Shown here piece after piece: positions 18,194 to 26,950 of a stretch of 54,569 bases of DNA (its first letter is position 1; each line of letters opens with the position of its first letter). This stretch comes from Desulfamplus sp. (lineage in GTDB: Bacteria > Desulfobacterota > Desulfobacteria > Desulfobacterales > Desulfobacteraceae): NCBI GenBank assembly GCA_015231615.1, contig JADGBE010000021.1, forward strand, positions 1 to 54,569, in the 5' to 3' direction. The translations under genes and the position numbers were made by a program. The notes under the pieces are model-generated. The model did not search any database. It saw only the letters and a program-made list of their open reading frames with translations, and was not told where the DNA came from.

Positions 18194-18222
18194 TTGACAA
18201 GAATTAATCGTCAATGTAGAAA
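18194..18222 (+). promoter_or_regulatory. Probable sigma-70 promoter of tRNA-Gly
   Basis: TTGACA at 18194-18199 is followed after 17 bp by TAGAAA at 18217-18222, about 35 bp upstream of the tRNA. Spacing is optimal; the -10 box matches partly. Confidence 0.5.
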
Positions 18223-18255
18223 GTCCACGTCTTTTTTCAAAAGATGCTCTTTAGA

Positions 18256-18330
18256 GCGGGAGTAACTCAGTGGTAGAGTGCGACCTTGCCAAGGTCGAAG
18301 TCGCGGGTTCAAATCCCGTTTCCCGCTCCA
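18256..18330 (+). tRNA. tRNA-Gly (GCC)
   Basis: The 75-nt cloverleaf begins GCGGGAG, has a D-arm with CAGTGGTAGAG, anticodon loop CTTGCCAAG (anticodon GCC) and T-arm GCGGGTTCAAATCCCGT. The acceptor pairs GCGGGAG with TTCCCGC apart from a G-T pair, and CCA is encoded. Confidence 0.96.
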
Positions 18331-18491
18331 ATCCAAATTTCAAATCTCCTAATTATTCTTACTTCCTAATTCTCTTCAAATCTTCTCCAGTTGTTTTTAA
18401 TTGAACTTTTAAATTATATATAATTTGTTGTTGTTTGCCTCTATTTCAACTATTAAATTGTTTCTAACCAAATTAATCAGGAGGAGTAAAA

Positions 18492-20159
18492 GTGTCTTCT
18501 ACATTCTCAGTTTATGACATGATCAAACGCAATGCCTTGCTGTTTCCCGATGATATAGCAATTGTGGAGGGTGAGAAATCTCTTACCTTCAGTGAATTTT
18601 TTTTAAAAGTAAATATGTTTGCCTCTAAACTTTCTGGTTACGGGGTTTTGCCACACAAAAGTGTTGCTGTTCTTTCAATGAATAAAACCGAATATCTTGC
18701 TCTTTACGGTGCTACATCTGCAATTGGTGCGATGCTTGTGCCATTAAATTGGCGTTTATCGCTTGATGAACTTTCATATATTATAAAAGATTCTGGCTCA
18801 AAGGTTTTATTTTTTGATTCTACTCAAAGCGAGCAGGCTTTTTCTTTAAAAAAACTATCAGAAGTGTCAGCATCAAAATTTAGCTTAACCCTTGTAGCTT
18901 TTGACGAAAATTACGATGAAAATAGATGCAATAGAAATAGAGATGAAACAGCAGATTGTAAGTTTACACCGTTTCTACATAATCCTGATGATATTTTTAC
19001 ACTTATTTACACCGCCGCAGTTGCTGGAAAGCCACGAGGAGCAGCTCTGTCTCACAACAACATAATCGCATCTAATCTTCAAACTTGCCTGACCATGAAT
19101 CTTGGGAAATCAGATAGTTACCTGAATATGCTGCCTCTTTTTCACATAACAGGTATGAATTTATCTCTTGCAGTTATGCAGATGGGTGGAAAAAACGTGA
19201 TTATGGAAAAATTCAATGTTCAAGATGCTCTTTCAATGATTGAGAAAGAGAAGGTTACTTTGATGGCAAGTTTTCCACCTATTCTTAACAATTTACTTGA
19301 TGAGTTTGATAAAAATATCTATGACATATCATCACTTAAAAATACGGTGGGTATAGATTCACCCCAAAATGTAACGAAATTTTGCGAAAAAACATCAAGT
19401 AAATTTTGGGTGCTTTATGGACAGAGTGAAACATCTGGGTTTGTAACTTTATCTGACTCATCAGAGTGTATTGGTTCTGCTGGTCGTCAATGTTGTATAT
19501 CTAATATGGCAATTGTTGATGAAAATGATATGGTTTTGCCTTCTGGTCAAAGTGGTGAAATTGCTGTTCGTGGTCCTCTTGTTTTTCAGGGGTTTTGGAA
19601 GAACGACTCTTCAAAAGATGAAAAATCTGATGGTTCAACAATTGAACACGATAGATCAAAACTGCAATACGATAGTTCAACAATTGAACACGATAGTTCA
19701 AGAATGCAATGTGATAGCTCAAAAGTTCAATACAATAAATCAATAGTTAGATATGATAGATCGACAATAAGAAATGGCTGGCATCACACTGGAGATATTG
19801 GCCATATTGACTCTAACGGTTATCTTTGGTTTGAGGGTAGAAAGCCTGAAAAAGAGCTTATAAAACCGGGTGGCGAAAACGTCTATCCTGCTGAAGTGGA
19901 AGCTGTTGTGCTTGAACATTCTGATATTGAGGCTACCTGTGTTATTGGAGTTCCAGACCCAAAATTTGGTGAAGGAGTTAAGGCTGTTTGTGTAAAAAAA
20001 ATTGCCTCTAATTTAACTGCAAAAGAGCTGATTGAGTTTGTTGGCTCTCGTATTGCTCGATATAAAAAGCCAAGTTCTGTTGAGTTTGTTGAGAGTTTGC
20101 CCCGAAAAAGTGATGGCTCAGTTGATCGCAAGCGCGTTAAAGAGATTTATGGTTGTTGA
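18492..20159 (+). CDS. AMP-forming acyl-CoA synthetase/ligase
   Basis: This 555-aa protein of the ANL superfamily has LTFSEF, a P-loop (TLIYTAAVAGKPRGAALSHNN), YGQSETSG, WHHTGDIG, GRKPEKELIKPGGENVYPAEVE, and the C-terminal Lys region PRKSDGSVDRK. It should activate a carboxylic acid as acyl-AMP and transfer it to CoA; the substrate is not predictable. The P-loop departs from the usual YTSGTTGxPKG at several positions. Seven 21-bp repeats are inserted before the GDIG motif. The GTG start follows GGAGGAG. It lies 3 bp upstream of uvrC. Confidence 0.92.
   Translation: MSSTFSVYDMIKRNALLFPDDIAIVEGEKSLTFSEFFLKVNMFASKLSGYGVLPHKSVAVLSMNKTEYLALYGATSAIGAMLVPLNWRLSLDELSYIIKDSGSKVLFFDSTQSEQAFSLKKLSEVSASKFSLTLVAFDENYDENRCNRNRDETADCKFTPFLHNPDDIFTLIYTAAVAGKPRGAALSHNNIIASNLQTCLTMNLGKSDSYLNMLPLFHITGMNLSLAVMQMGGKNVIMEKFNVQDALSMIEKEKVTLMASFPPILNNLLDEFDKNIYDISSLKNTVGIDSPQNVTKFCEKTSSKFWVLYGQSETSGFVTLSDSSECIGSAGRQCCISNMAIVDENDMVLPSGQSGEIAVRGPLVFQGFWKNDSSKDEKSDGSTIEHDRSKLQYDSSTIEHDSSRMQCDSSKVQYNKSIVRYDRSTIRNGWHHTGDIGHIDSNGYLWFEGRKPEKELIKPGGENVYPAEVEAVVLEHSDIEATCVIGVPDPKFGEGVKAVCVKKIASNLTAKELIEFVGSRIARYKKPSSVEFVESLPRKSDGSVDRKRVKEIYGC
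19632..19778 (+). repeat. In-frame 21-bp tandem repeat, 7 units, in acyl-CoA ligase
   Basis: Seven 21-nt units encode heptapeptides such as GSTIEHD, RSKLQYD, SSTIEHD, SSRMQCD, SSKVQYN, KSIVRYD and RSTIRNG. They lie between FQGFWK and WHHTGDIG, where family members normally have only a short stretch. The pattern suggests repeat expansion in a surface loop. Confidence 0.9.
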
Positions 20160-20162
20160 AAG

Positions 20163-22082
20163 ATGCTTGATATAATTAAAGAAAAGTATGATCTTGCCCC
20201 ATCTGACCCCGGAGTTTATCTGATGAAGGATACTCGGGGTCAAATTATTTATGTGGGCAAAGCTAAAAACCTTAAAAAACGCCTCTCTTCATACTTTGTA
20301 AGAGAGTCTGGGCATGATCTTAAAACAACCTTGCTTGTTAAAAACATTGTTGATTTTGACGTTATTGTTACTACAACTGAACACGAAGCCCTTATCCTTG
20401 AAGCAACTCTCATAAAAAAACACAAGCCAAAATATAATGTGTTTTTAAAAGATGGAAAAAATTATCCCTGTTTTCGCATTGATACCAAACAAAATTACCC
20501 TCTATTACAACTTGTTAGAAAGATAAAAAATGATGGTGCTGCCTATTTTGGACCATACTCTTCAGGCGATAGTGTCAAAAAAGTGTTAAAGCAGGTTAAT
20601 AGGATATTTCAATTAAGAAAATGTCGTGATAACAGCTTTAAACATAGATCAAGACCTTGCATCCAATTTCAGATCAAAGCCTGTTTAGGACCTTGCTGTA
20701 ATGATGTTCCAGTTGAACTGTATAAAAAAATGGTAAACGATGTAATGCTCTTTCTCAAGGGAAGAACTCAAGACCTTATAAAACAGCTTAAGCAAGAGAT
20801 GGCAGAAGAGGCAGGAAATCAAGAGTTTGAAAAAGCGGCAAAGATAAGAGACACAATATTTGCCATTGAAAAGACTCTTGAGCAACAAATTGCGGTCTCA
20901 ACAGATATGATGGACAGAGATGTTGTGGCATGTGTTGGGAAAGAGGGTAGGGCAGTTGTTACTCTACTCTTTGTTAGATCAGGATATGTTGTAGGCACAG
21001 AACATTATCCATTTGATTTAGACTTAAATTTACACACACTAAATAGTAATAATAGTGGTTGGAGTGATACAGCTTACATATTGGAGGCTTTTTTAAAGCA
21101 ATATTATCAAATAGATTTAAGTAACGAGCATAAAACCATTGTAAATTCAAAGTGTAAATTAACTACATTTATTCCATCTCAAATTCTTGTAGCAGAAGAG
21201 TTTGAAGATAGAATACTTCTTGAAGAGACTCTTTCTACTGCAAATAGTAGAAAGGTAACTATTTTAGTGCCAGAAAAGGGCGAAAAGAGGCGTATTGTTG
21301 AGATGGCTATTAACAATGCAAATAGAGAACTTGTAAATGCCATCTCTAAAAACAGTGAAAACAGAGAGACTCTTTTAACACTTCAAAAAATTCTTGAAAT
21401 AGAAAATTATCCTGAACGTATTGAATGTTTTGATAATTCTAACATTTCAGGAACTGACCCTGTCTCTTCTATGGTTGTTTTTATAAATGGAGAGCCTGCA
21501 AAATCATTTTATCGCAAATTTATCATTAAAAATGTTGATAAACACGATGACTACGCTTACATGGCAGAAGTTCTTAAGAGGCGTTTTGCTGGAGATGATT
21601 TTCCTAATATTTTGGTTGTTGATGGTGGCAAGGGGCAACTTTCAATTGCTTTGGCTGTTTTAGATGAATTGAAGTTAGAGAAAATAGAACTAAAAGAGAA
21701 GATAGAAGCTATAAAAGTAATTGGTCTTGCTAAAAAAGATAATGATAAAGGAGAAACCCATGACAAGGTTTATATTCAAGGTAGAAGTAATCCGTTAAAT
21801 ATGACTCAATCACGCGATACGCTCAAGGCTTTGCATCTTCTTCAAAGGCTTAGAGATCAAGCTCACCGTTTTGCAATAACTTTCCAGAGGCAAAGACGAG
21901 AAAAATGGGGAGAAACATCAATTTTAGACAATATTCCGGGAATTGGAAACAAGAGAAAAGTTATGCTTTTAAATCATTTCAAAGGTGTAACCGCAATTAA
22001 AAATGCAACTTTAGAAGAGATTGCAGCTTTACCAAATATGTCTCATAGCGTTGCTGAGGTTTTGCTTAAATATATTAAGTAA
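20163..22082 (+). CDS. uvrC: Excinuclease ABC subunit C
   Basis: This 639-aa protein has the N-terminal GIY-YIG nuclease (SDPGVYLMKDTRGQIIYVGKAKNLKKRL), the Cys cluster CIQFQIKACLGPC, a UVR motif around residues 200-235, the RNase H-like domain (IECFDNSNISGTDPVSSMVVF...LVVDGGKGQL) and C-terminal tandem HhH motifs (NIPGIGNKRK, LPNMSHSVAEVL). It makes both incisions in nucleotide excision repair. Length and motifs are those of a full UvrC. Confidence 0.98.
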   Translation: MLDIIKEKYDLAPSDPGVYLMKDTRGQIIYVGKAKNLKKRLSSYFVRESGHDLKTTLLVKNIVDFDVIVTTTEHEALILEATLIKKHKPKYNVFLKDGKNYPCFRIDTKQNYPLLQLVRKIKNDGAAYFGPYSSGDSVKKVLKQVNRIFQLRKCRDNSFKHRSRPCIQFQIKACLGPCCNDVPVELYKKMVNDVMLFLKGRTQDLIKQLKQEMAEEAGNQEFEKAAKIRDTIFAIEKTLEQQIAVSTDMMDRDVVACVGKEGRAVVTLLFVRSGYVVGTEHYPFDLDLNLHTLNSNNSGWSDTAYILEAFLKQYYQIDLSNEHKTIVNSKCKLTTFIPSQILVAEEFEDRILLEETLSTANSRKVTILVPEKGEKRRIVEMAINNANRELVNAISKNSENRETLLTLQKILEIENYPERIECFDNSNISGTDPVSSMVVFINGEPAKSFYRKFIIKNVDKHDDYAYMAEVLKRRFAGDDFPNILVVDGGKGQLSIALAVLDELKLEKIELKEKIEAIKVIGLAKKDNDKGETHDKVYIQGRSNPLNMTQSRDTLKALHLLQRLRDQAHRFAITFQRQRREKWGETSILDNIPGIGNKRKVMLLNHFKGVTAIKNATLEEIAALPNMSHSVAEVLLKYIK

Positions 22083-22211
22083 AAAAATCGCTTGAATCGA
22101 CCTATCCACGCCCAGAGGACGTGGTTTTAAAGTTCTAATAAATTATCTAATTGGTCAAAATGGAACTTATAAAATCAATTATTTACGGATATATCTTATC
22201 TGCTTTTATCC

Positions 22212-22239
22212 TTGACATAAAATGAGAGTATAGATATAT
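22212..22239 (+). promoter_or_regulatory. Possible promoter upstream of the RsbRD-type gene
   Basis: TTGACA (22212-22217) is followed after 16 bp by ATATAT (22234-22239). It lies in the 229-bp gap after uvrC and could drive the RsbRD-dsr transcript. The gap also holds a small CCACG/CGTGG hairpin. Confidence 0.3.
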
Positions 22240-22291
22240 CGCTTAAGATTAAAAAAATATTGTTCAGACTCAATTATTGTAGTTATTTTAA

Positions 22292-22325
22292 ATGGATATT
22301 AATCAAATAATATGGATATTAATCA
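22292..22325 (+). repeat. 20-bp direct duplication over a start codon
   Basis: ATGGATATTAATCA occurs twice, 20 bp apart. Only the second ATG (22312) is in frame with the RsbRD-type gene; the first would give a different frame. This may affect translation initiation or reflect a recent slip duplication. Confidence 0.7.
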
Positions 22326-22902
22326 GCAACTTGAGCTCAAAAAAGAAGAAATTTTAAAAAAATGGTTTGAATCTACAATCAACTCCTATCCTGAAGATAC
22401 GGCAAAATTTCTAAAGAAATCCAAAAATCAATTTGACAATCCTGTTGGAAGTGCAACGCTGCAAAGCCTTGAAAATACTTTTAGAGCTATTTTAGAGATG
22501 AATATTTCTAAAAATTATAAATATTCTCAAGATATTGTAGAACAAAATAAAATAGAGAATGCTCTTGATCCAGTTATTAGAATAAGAGCTGTGCAGAATT
22601 TCTCTGCATCTGAAGCTGTGGCATTTGTATTTGAACTAAAAAACATTGTTAAATCTACAATTGGCAAACTTAATGATCAAAATAGCTTGGAGGAATTTAA
22701 AGGAAGCTCGTCTTATGAGCTATTTGAACATAAAGTTGATCTTGTTGCCCTTGCAGCATTTAACAGGTTTATGAAGTGTAGGGAAAATATATTCCTTTTA
22801 AAGGCAACTGAGGCTAAAAGGCGTATTCACAGTGCTTTTGAAAGGGCGGGTTTAGTAACTGAGCTTAATGAGAACGAACTTGTTGGCTCAAGCAAATCTT
22901 AA
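22312..22902 (+). CDS. RsbRD N-terminal-domain protein
   Basis: This 196-aa helical protein resembles the RsbRD N-terminal domain (about 1-150: KKEEILKKWFESTINSYPEDTAKFLKKSKNQFDNPVGS), a globin-like sensor fold often found just upstream of dsrM in sulfate reducers. No STAS or other output follows. The conserved placement suggests a role in sensing or assembly for the Dsr complex, but this is inference. The start overlaps a local 20-bp duplication and has no strong ribosome-binding site. The gap to dsrM is 130 bp. Confidence 0.82.
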   Translation: MDINQQLELKKEEILKKWFESTINSYPEDTAKFLKKSKNQFDNPVGSATLQSLENTFRAILEMNISKNYKYSQDIVEQNKIENALDPVIRIRAVQNFSASEAVAFVFELKNIVKSTIGKLNDQNSLEEFKGSSSYELFEHKVDLVALAAFNRFMKCRENIFLLKATEAKRRIHSAFERAGLVTELNENELVGSSKS

Positions 22903-23032
22903 ATCAGGTCGCCATTAATGTTTGTTGGACAAATATATATAAAAGAACCATCTTTTTGTTCATAAATCTTTTATTGTATTAGTACCAACATAAATTAATG
23001 CCAACCTAAACATTGTGAGAGGTGTTTGGAAT

Positions 23033-24040
23033 ATGAATCAAAAGTACATGTTGCCCCTGGCAGGAGTATTCCTGCTCTTTCTGCTGGCTTATGCAGGGGT
23101 TGAAGGAGTCGGTCTCCAATGGCTCTTCGGGATTGTCATTCCATATCTTGCGGTTATTGCCTTTATTTATGGCTTTGTAAATCGCGTGATGTGTTGGGCA
23201 GGCTCGGCGGTTCCATTCAGGATTCCTACAACCTGCGGACAGCAGAAATCGTTTCCGTGGATTAAGCAGAACCGCATTGATAATCCTGATACAGCTATCG
23301 GAGTATTTATCCGTATGCTTTTTGAGATTTTTCTATTTAGGTCTCTTTTTAGGAATACAAAAGCCGCGTTCAACAGAGATGAAAACAACAAACTTACCTA
23401 TTCATGGGAGATTTTTTTGTGGTTGGGTGCTTTAGCGTTCCATTATGGATTCTTAGTGGTTACTTTACGCCATTTAAGATTCTTTTTAGAGCCTGTGCCT
23501 GCCAGCTTAGCTTTTCTTGAATATCTTGATGGTATTGTCCAGATCGGTCTTCCTGGAGTTTTTGTCTCTGGTATCGTCCTTCTTGCAGCAGCCTTGTTTT
23601 TGCTTGCTCGAAGAATCTTTGATGCAAAGGTGAGCTATATCTCTCTTGCAGCAGACTATTTTCCTCTTTTTCTGATTATTGGAATTGCTGCAACTGGAAT
23701 TGCTATGAGATATTTCACAAAGGTTGACATTACTGGAGTAAAAGAGTTTACAATGGGATTGGTTACATTCCATCCTGTAATTCCACCCGGAGTTGGCGGA
23801 CTTTTTTATGCCCATGTTCTTATGGTAAGCGTGTTGTTTGCCTATTTTCCAATGAGTAAACTTATGCACGCTGGCGGAATTTTCTTAAGTCCTACAAGGA
23901 ATATGGCAAATAATACCCGTGCAAAAAGACATATTAATCCTTGGAACTATGCTGTAGATGTTCATACTTATGAGCAGTATGAAGATCACTTCAGAGAAAA
24001 AATGATAGAAGCTGGACTTCCAGTGGATAAGGAGGAGTAA
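23033..24040 (+). CDS. dsrM: DsrM, membrane haem b subunit of DsrMKJOP
   Basis: This 335-aa protein has an N-terminal membrane segment and a NarI-like core of several helices with His residues suitable for haem b ligation (e.g. LAFHYGFLVVTLRHLRFF, FTMGLVTFHPVIPP, FYAHVLMVSVLFAYFPMSKLMH). DsrM passes electrons between membrane quinone and DsrK. The ATG at 23033 is chosen; an upstream GTG is possible. It begins the dsrMKJOP operon and is followed 3 bp later by dsrK. Confidence 0.95.
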   Translation: MNQKYMLPLAGVFLLFLLAYAGVEGVGLQWLFGIVIPYLAVIAFIYGFVNRVMCWAGSAVPFRIPTTCGQQKSFPWIKQNRIDNPDTAIGVFIRMLFEIFLFRSLFRNTKAAFNRDENNKLTYSWEIFLWLGALAFHYGFLVVTLRHLRFFLEPVPASLAFLEYLDGIVQIGLPGVFVSGIVLLAAALFLLARRIFDAKVSYISLAADYFPLFLIIGIAATGIAMRYFTKVDITGVKEFTMGLVTFHPVIPPGVGGLFYAHVLMVSVLFAYFPMSKLMHAGGIFLSPTRNMANNTRAKRHINPWNYAVDVHTYEQYEDHFREKMIEAGLPVDKEE

Positions 24041-24043
24041 TAG

Positions 24044-25693
24044 ATGTCTAAAGAACTTAAACCTGATCAACTTTTGGACAAAATTGATCACACCCCTTCC
24101 TGTGGAAACTGGATGGATACGCCTGTCCATATAAGACCGGGAATGTATTGTTATGCTGCAAAAGCAGAAAGCGTTGAAACTTTGGGACTTCCAAATGCAA
24201 GACCATGGAACCCGACTGATGATGATTGGAAACTTCCTGAAAACTGGAAAGAGATCATTCATAACGCCATAAAAGAGCGTTTAGAAAGATTTAGAACTTT
24301 TAAAATATTCATGGATATATGCGTTAGATGCGGTGCTTGTGCTGATAAATGCCATTTCTTTCTTGGCACAGGTGATCCAAAAAACATGCCTGTTTTAAGA
24401 GCTGAACTTTTGCGTTCTGTTTATAGAAATGATTTTACCAAAGCTGCCCAAATTCTTAAAATGATTCCGGGCGGAGAAAAGCTATCTGGCGGCAGACCAA
24501 TGACCTTAGATGTGCTAAAAGAGTGGTGGTATTACTTTTTTCAATGCACAGAGTGTCGCCGCTGTTCAGTATTTTGTCCTTATGGAATTGATACTGCTGA
24601 AATTACCATAATGGCAAGGGAGATTTTCAATCTTCTTGGACTTAACATTGACTGGATTGCAACGCCAATTTCAAACTGCTACAAAACAGGTAACCATCTT
24701 GGAATCCAGCCTCATGCTTTCAAAGAGATGATTGAATTCTTCACTGACGACATTGAAGAGATTACAGGCGTTAATGTAGAGCCTCAATTTAACAAAAAAG
24801 GTGCTGATATTCTCTTTATCACCCCTTCTGGCGATGTTTTTGCTGATCCCGGAACATACACCTGTCAGGGTTATTTGATTCTTTTTAAATATTTGAAAGA
24901 TAAATATGGACTTGATGTTACATGGAGCACTTACGCATCTGAAGGTGGAAACTTTGGTTTCTTTACCTCTCACGAAACAATGAAAAGACTTAATGCTAAG
25001 ATGTACGCAGAGGCAAAGCGTCTTGGAGTTAAGTGGATTCTTGGTGGTGAGTGCGGACACATGTGGCGTGTAATTCATCAGTATATGGATACAATGAATG
25101 GTCCTGCTGATTTTCTCGAAGAGCCAGTAAACCCTATTACTGGAACCAAATTTGAAAATGCCAAATCAACAAAAATGGTTCATATTACTGAGTTTACAGC
25201 AGACCTTATCAGACACGGAAAACTTGAGCTTGATAAAGGCAGAAATGCAAATCGTATTATGACTTACCACGACTCTTGTAACACCTCAAGAGGCATGGGT
25301 CTTCTTGATGAGCCTCGTTATGTTCTTCAAAATGTCTGTGATAACTTCTTTGAGATGCCCTCAAATACCATTCGTGAACAGACCTTCTGCTGCGGTAGCG
25401 GTTCTGGTCTGAATGCTGGTGAGAATATGGAGTTGAGAATGGCAGGAGGTTTGCCTCGTGCAAATGCTGTTAAATACGTTCACGAAAAATTTGGTGTCAA
25501 TACACTTGGGACCATCTGTGCCATTGACAGGGCTGCTCTCTCCACTTTGATGGAATACTGGGTGCCTGATGTTAAAGTATATGGTATCCATGAGCTGGTT
25601 GGTAATGCTCTGATTCTGCAGGGTGAGAAAGAGAGAGAGACCGACCTTCGTTGTGATCCACTGCCCGGTATGGAGGAGGAAGAAGATGAGTAA
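24044..25693 (+). CDS. dsrK: DsrK, HdrD-like iron-sulfur subunit
   Basis: This 549-aa cytoplasmic protein has two [4Fe-4S] motifs (CVRCGACADKCHFF and CTECRRCSVFCPYG) and CCG-type Cys motifs (HDSCNTSRG; FCCGSGSGLN) that bind the noncubane cluster of HdrB/HdrD-like proteins. It is believed to act on the DsrC trisulfide, coupling sulfite reduction to the membrane. It overlaps dsrJ by 8 bp and has a good ribosome-binding site (GGAGGAGTAAT). Confidence 0.97.
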   Translation: MSKELKPDQLLDKIDHTPSCGNWMDTPVHIRPGMYCYAAKAESVETLGLPNARPWNPTDDDWKLPENWKEIIHNAIKERLERFRTFKIFMDICVRCGACADKCHFFLGTGDPKNMPVLRAELLRSVYRNDFTKAAQILKMIPGGEKLSGGRPMTLDVLKEWWYYFFQCTECRRCSVFCPYGIDTAEITIMAREIFNLLGLNIDWIATPISNCYKTGNHLGIQPHAFKEMIEFFTDDIEEITGVNVEPQFNKKGADILFITPSGDVFADPGTYTCQGYLILFKYLKDKYGLDVTWSTYASEGGNFGFFTSHETMKRLNAKMYAEAKRLGVKWILGGECGHMWRVIHQYMDTMNGPADFLEEPVNPITGTKFENAKSTKMVHITEFTADLIRHGKLELDKGRNANRIMTYHDSCNTSRGMGLLDEPRYVLQNVCDNFFEMPSNTIREQTFCCGSGSGLNAGENMELRMAGGLPRANAVKYVHEKFGVNTLGTICAIDRAALSTLMEYWVPDVKVYGIHELVGNALILQGEKERETDLRCDPLPGMEEEEDE

Positions 25694-26081
25694 AAATGTA
25701 ATCGTGGCAGGACTTACAGTTTTTGTTATTGTTGCCCTGTTTCCTTTCTGGTTTAATATTGGCAATACCAATGCAGCACCAGAGGCAGAGCTTTCAGCAA
25801 AAGCAAAAGCTGCTAAAAAATGTGTTCTTGATAAATATGACATGAGAGCTAACCACATGTCTCTTCTTGATGATTGGAGAGATACAGTAGTGAGAGATTC
25901 CAAAAGAGTATATAAAGCTGCTAATGGCAAGACTTTTGGCATGAGCCTTTCAACTGGCGAAGACTCTTGTATGGGTTGTCATGTTGATAAAGAGAAATTC
26001 TGCGATAAGTGTCATAATTATGTTTCAGTTGCTCCCTCTTGCTGGGAGTGTCATACAGATCCAAAGGAGGTAACCCAATGA
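25686..26081 (+). CDS. dsrJ: DsrJ, triheme cytochrome c
   Basis: This 131-aa periplasmic-type protein begins with a hydrophobic signal/anchor (VIVAGLTVFVIVALFPFWF). It has three CxxCH haem motifs near the C-terminus: CMGCH, CDKCH and CWECH. It is the periplasmic cytochrome of the DsrMKJOP complex. The start at 25686, with GGAGGAAGAAG before it, overlaps the dsrK end; a longer in-frame ORF upstream is a by-product of dsrK. It overlaps dsrO by 4 bp. Confidence 0.96.
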   Translation: MSKNVIVAGLTVFVIVALFPFWFNIGNTNAAPEAELSAKAKAAKKCVLDKYDMRANHMSLLDDWRDTVVRDSKRVYKAANGKTFGMSLSTGEDSCMGCHVDKEKFCDKCHNYVSVAPSCWECHTDPKEVTQ

Positions 26082-26935
26082 TAAACAAAGGAGAGAATTT
26101 TCTGAGTAAAAGCAACAGAAGAGGCTTCCTCAAGGCAGCAGGAATATCTGCAGTCGCCATTGGTGCAGCTCCAGCAATAAAGGCTGTATCTGCTGTTGCC
26201 TCAGGTGGCGAAGCAACTAATCTTCCTGTAAAAACTGCAAAAATCGAAGCTCTAACTGCTAAACGTTGGGGTATGGTAATTGATACCAGCAAAATCACAG
26301 ATGAGGTTGTTGAGAGTGTTGTGGCAGCATGTCGCAATACCCATAATATTCCTGATTTTGACCATAAGCCAGATGAGAAGAAATATCCCAATATCCGTCC
26401 AGCAAAAAAGATGCAGGAGATAGAGTGGATATGGGAAGAGCATTATCACAACGCTTTTCCAGAGATGGAAGATGAGTTTCTTGCTGATAAATTCAAATCT
26501 TTACCATTTCTCGTAACTTGCAACCACTGCAAAAATGCACCTTGCGTTCAGGCGTGTCCAACAAAGGCAACTTTTAAACGTGAAGATGGCATTGTTATTA
26601 TGGATTTTCACCGCTGCATTGGATGTCGCTTTTGCATGGCTGCCTGCCCCTACGGTTCAAGAAGTTTTAACTTCAGAGATGCAAGACCTTTTATTGAAAA
26701 GATAAATCCTGAATTTCCTGTCCGCTCTAAAGGTGTTGTTGAAAAATGCAATCTTTGTGCAGAGCGTCTTGAAAGAGGTTTACAGCCTGCATGTGTTGAG
26801 GCATCAGAAGGTGCGATTGTTGTTGGGGATTTGGAAGACCCTGAATCTGAAGTTCGGGCGATTCTAAAAGAAAACTATGCAATCAGACGTAAACAGGAGC
26901 TTGGAACCGAGCCTTCTGTTTATTATATCATGTAG
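26078..26935 (+). CDS. dsrO: DsrO, periplasmic ferredoxin-like subunit with Tat signal
   Basis: This 285-aa protein begins with a twin-arginine signal (SKSNRRGFLKAAGISAVAIG). It carries several ferredoxin-type Cys clusters: CNHCKNAPCVQACP, CIGCRFCMAACPYG and CNLCAERLERGLQPAC. It partners the NrfD-like DsrP on the outer side of the membrane. The ATG at 26078 overlaps the dsrJ stop (ATGA) and follows GGAGGTAACCCA, deciding the start against an upstream in-frame ATG. Confidence 0.96.
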   Translation: MINKGENFLSKSNRRGFLKAAGISAVAIGAAPAIKAVSAVASGGEATNLPVKTAKIEALTAKRWGMVIDTSKITDEVVESVVAACRNTHNIPDFDHKPDEKKYPNIRPAKKMQEIEWIWEEHYHNAFPEMEDEFLADKFKSLPFLVTCNHCKNAPCVQACPTKATFKREDGIVIMDFHRCIGCRFCMAACPYGSRSFNFRDARPFIEKINPEFPVRSKGVVEKCNLCAERLERGLQPACVEASEGAIVVGDLEDPESEVRAILKENYAIRRKQELGTEPSVYYIM

Positions 26936-26950
26936 GGGGGACGCTAAATT

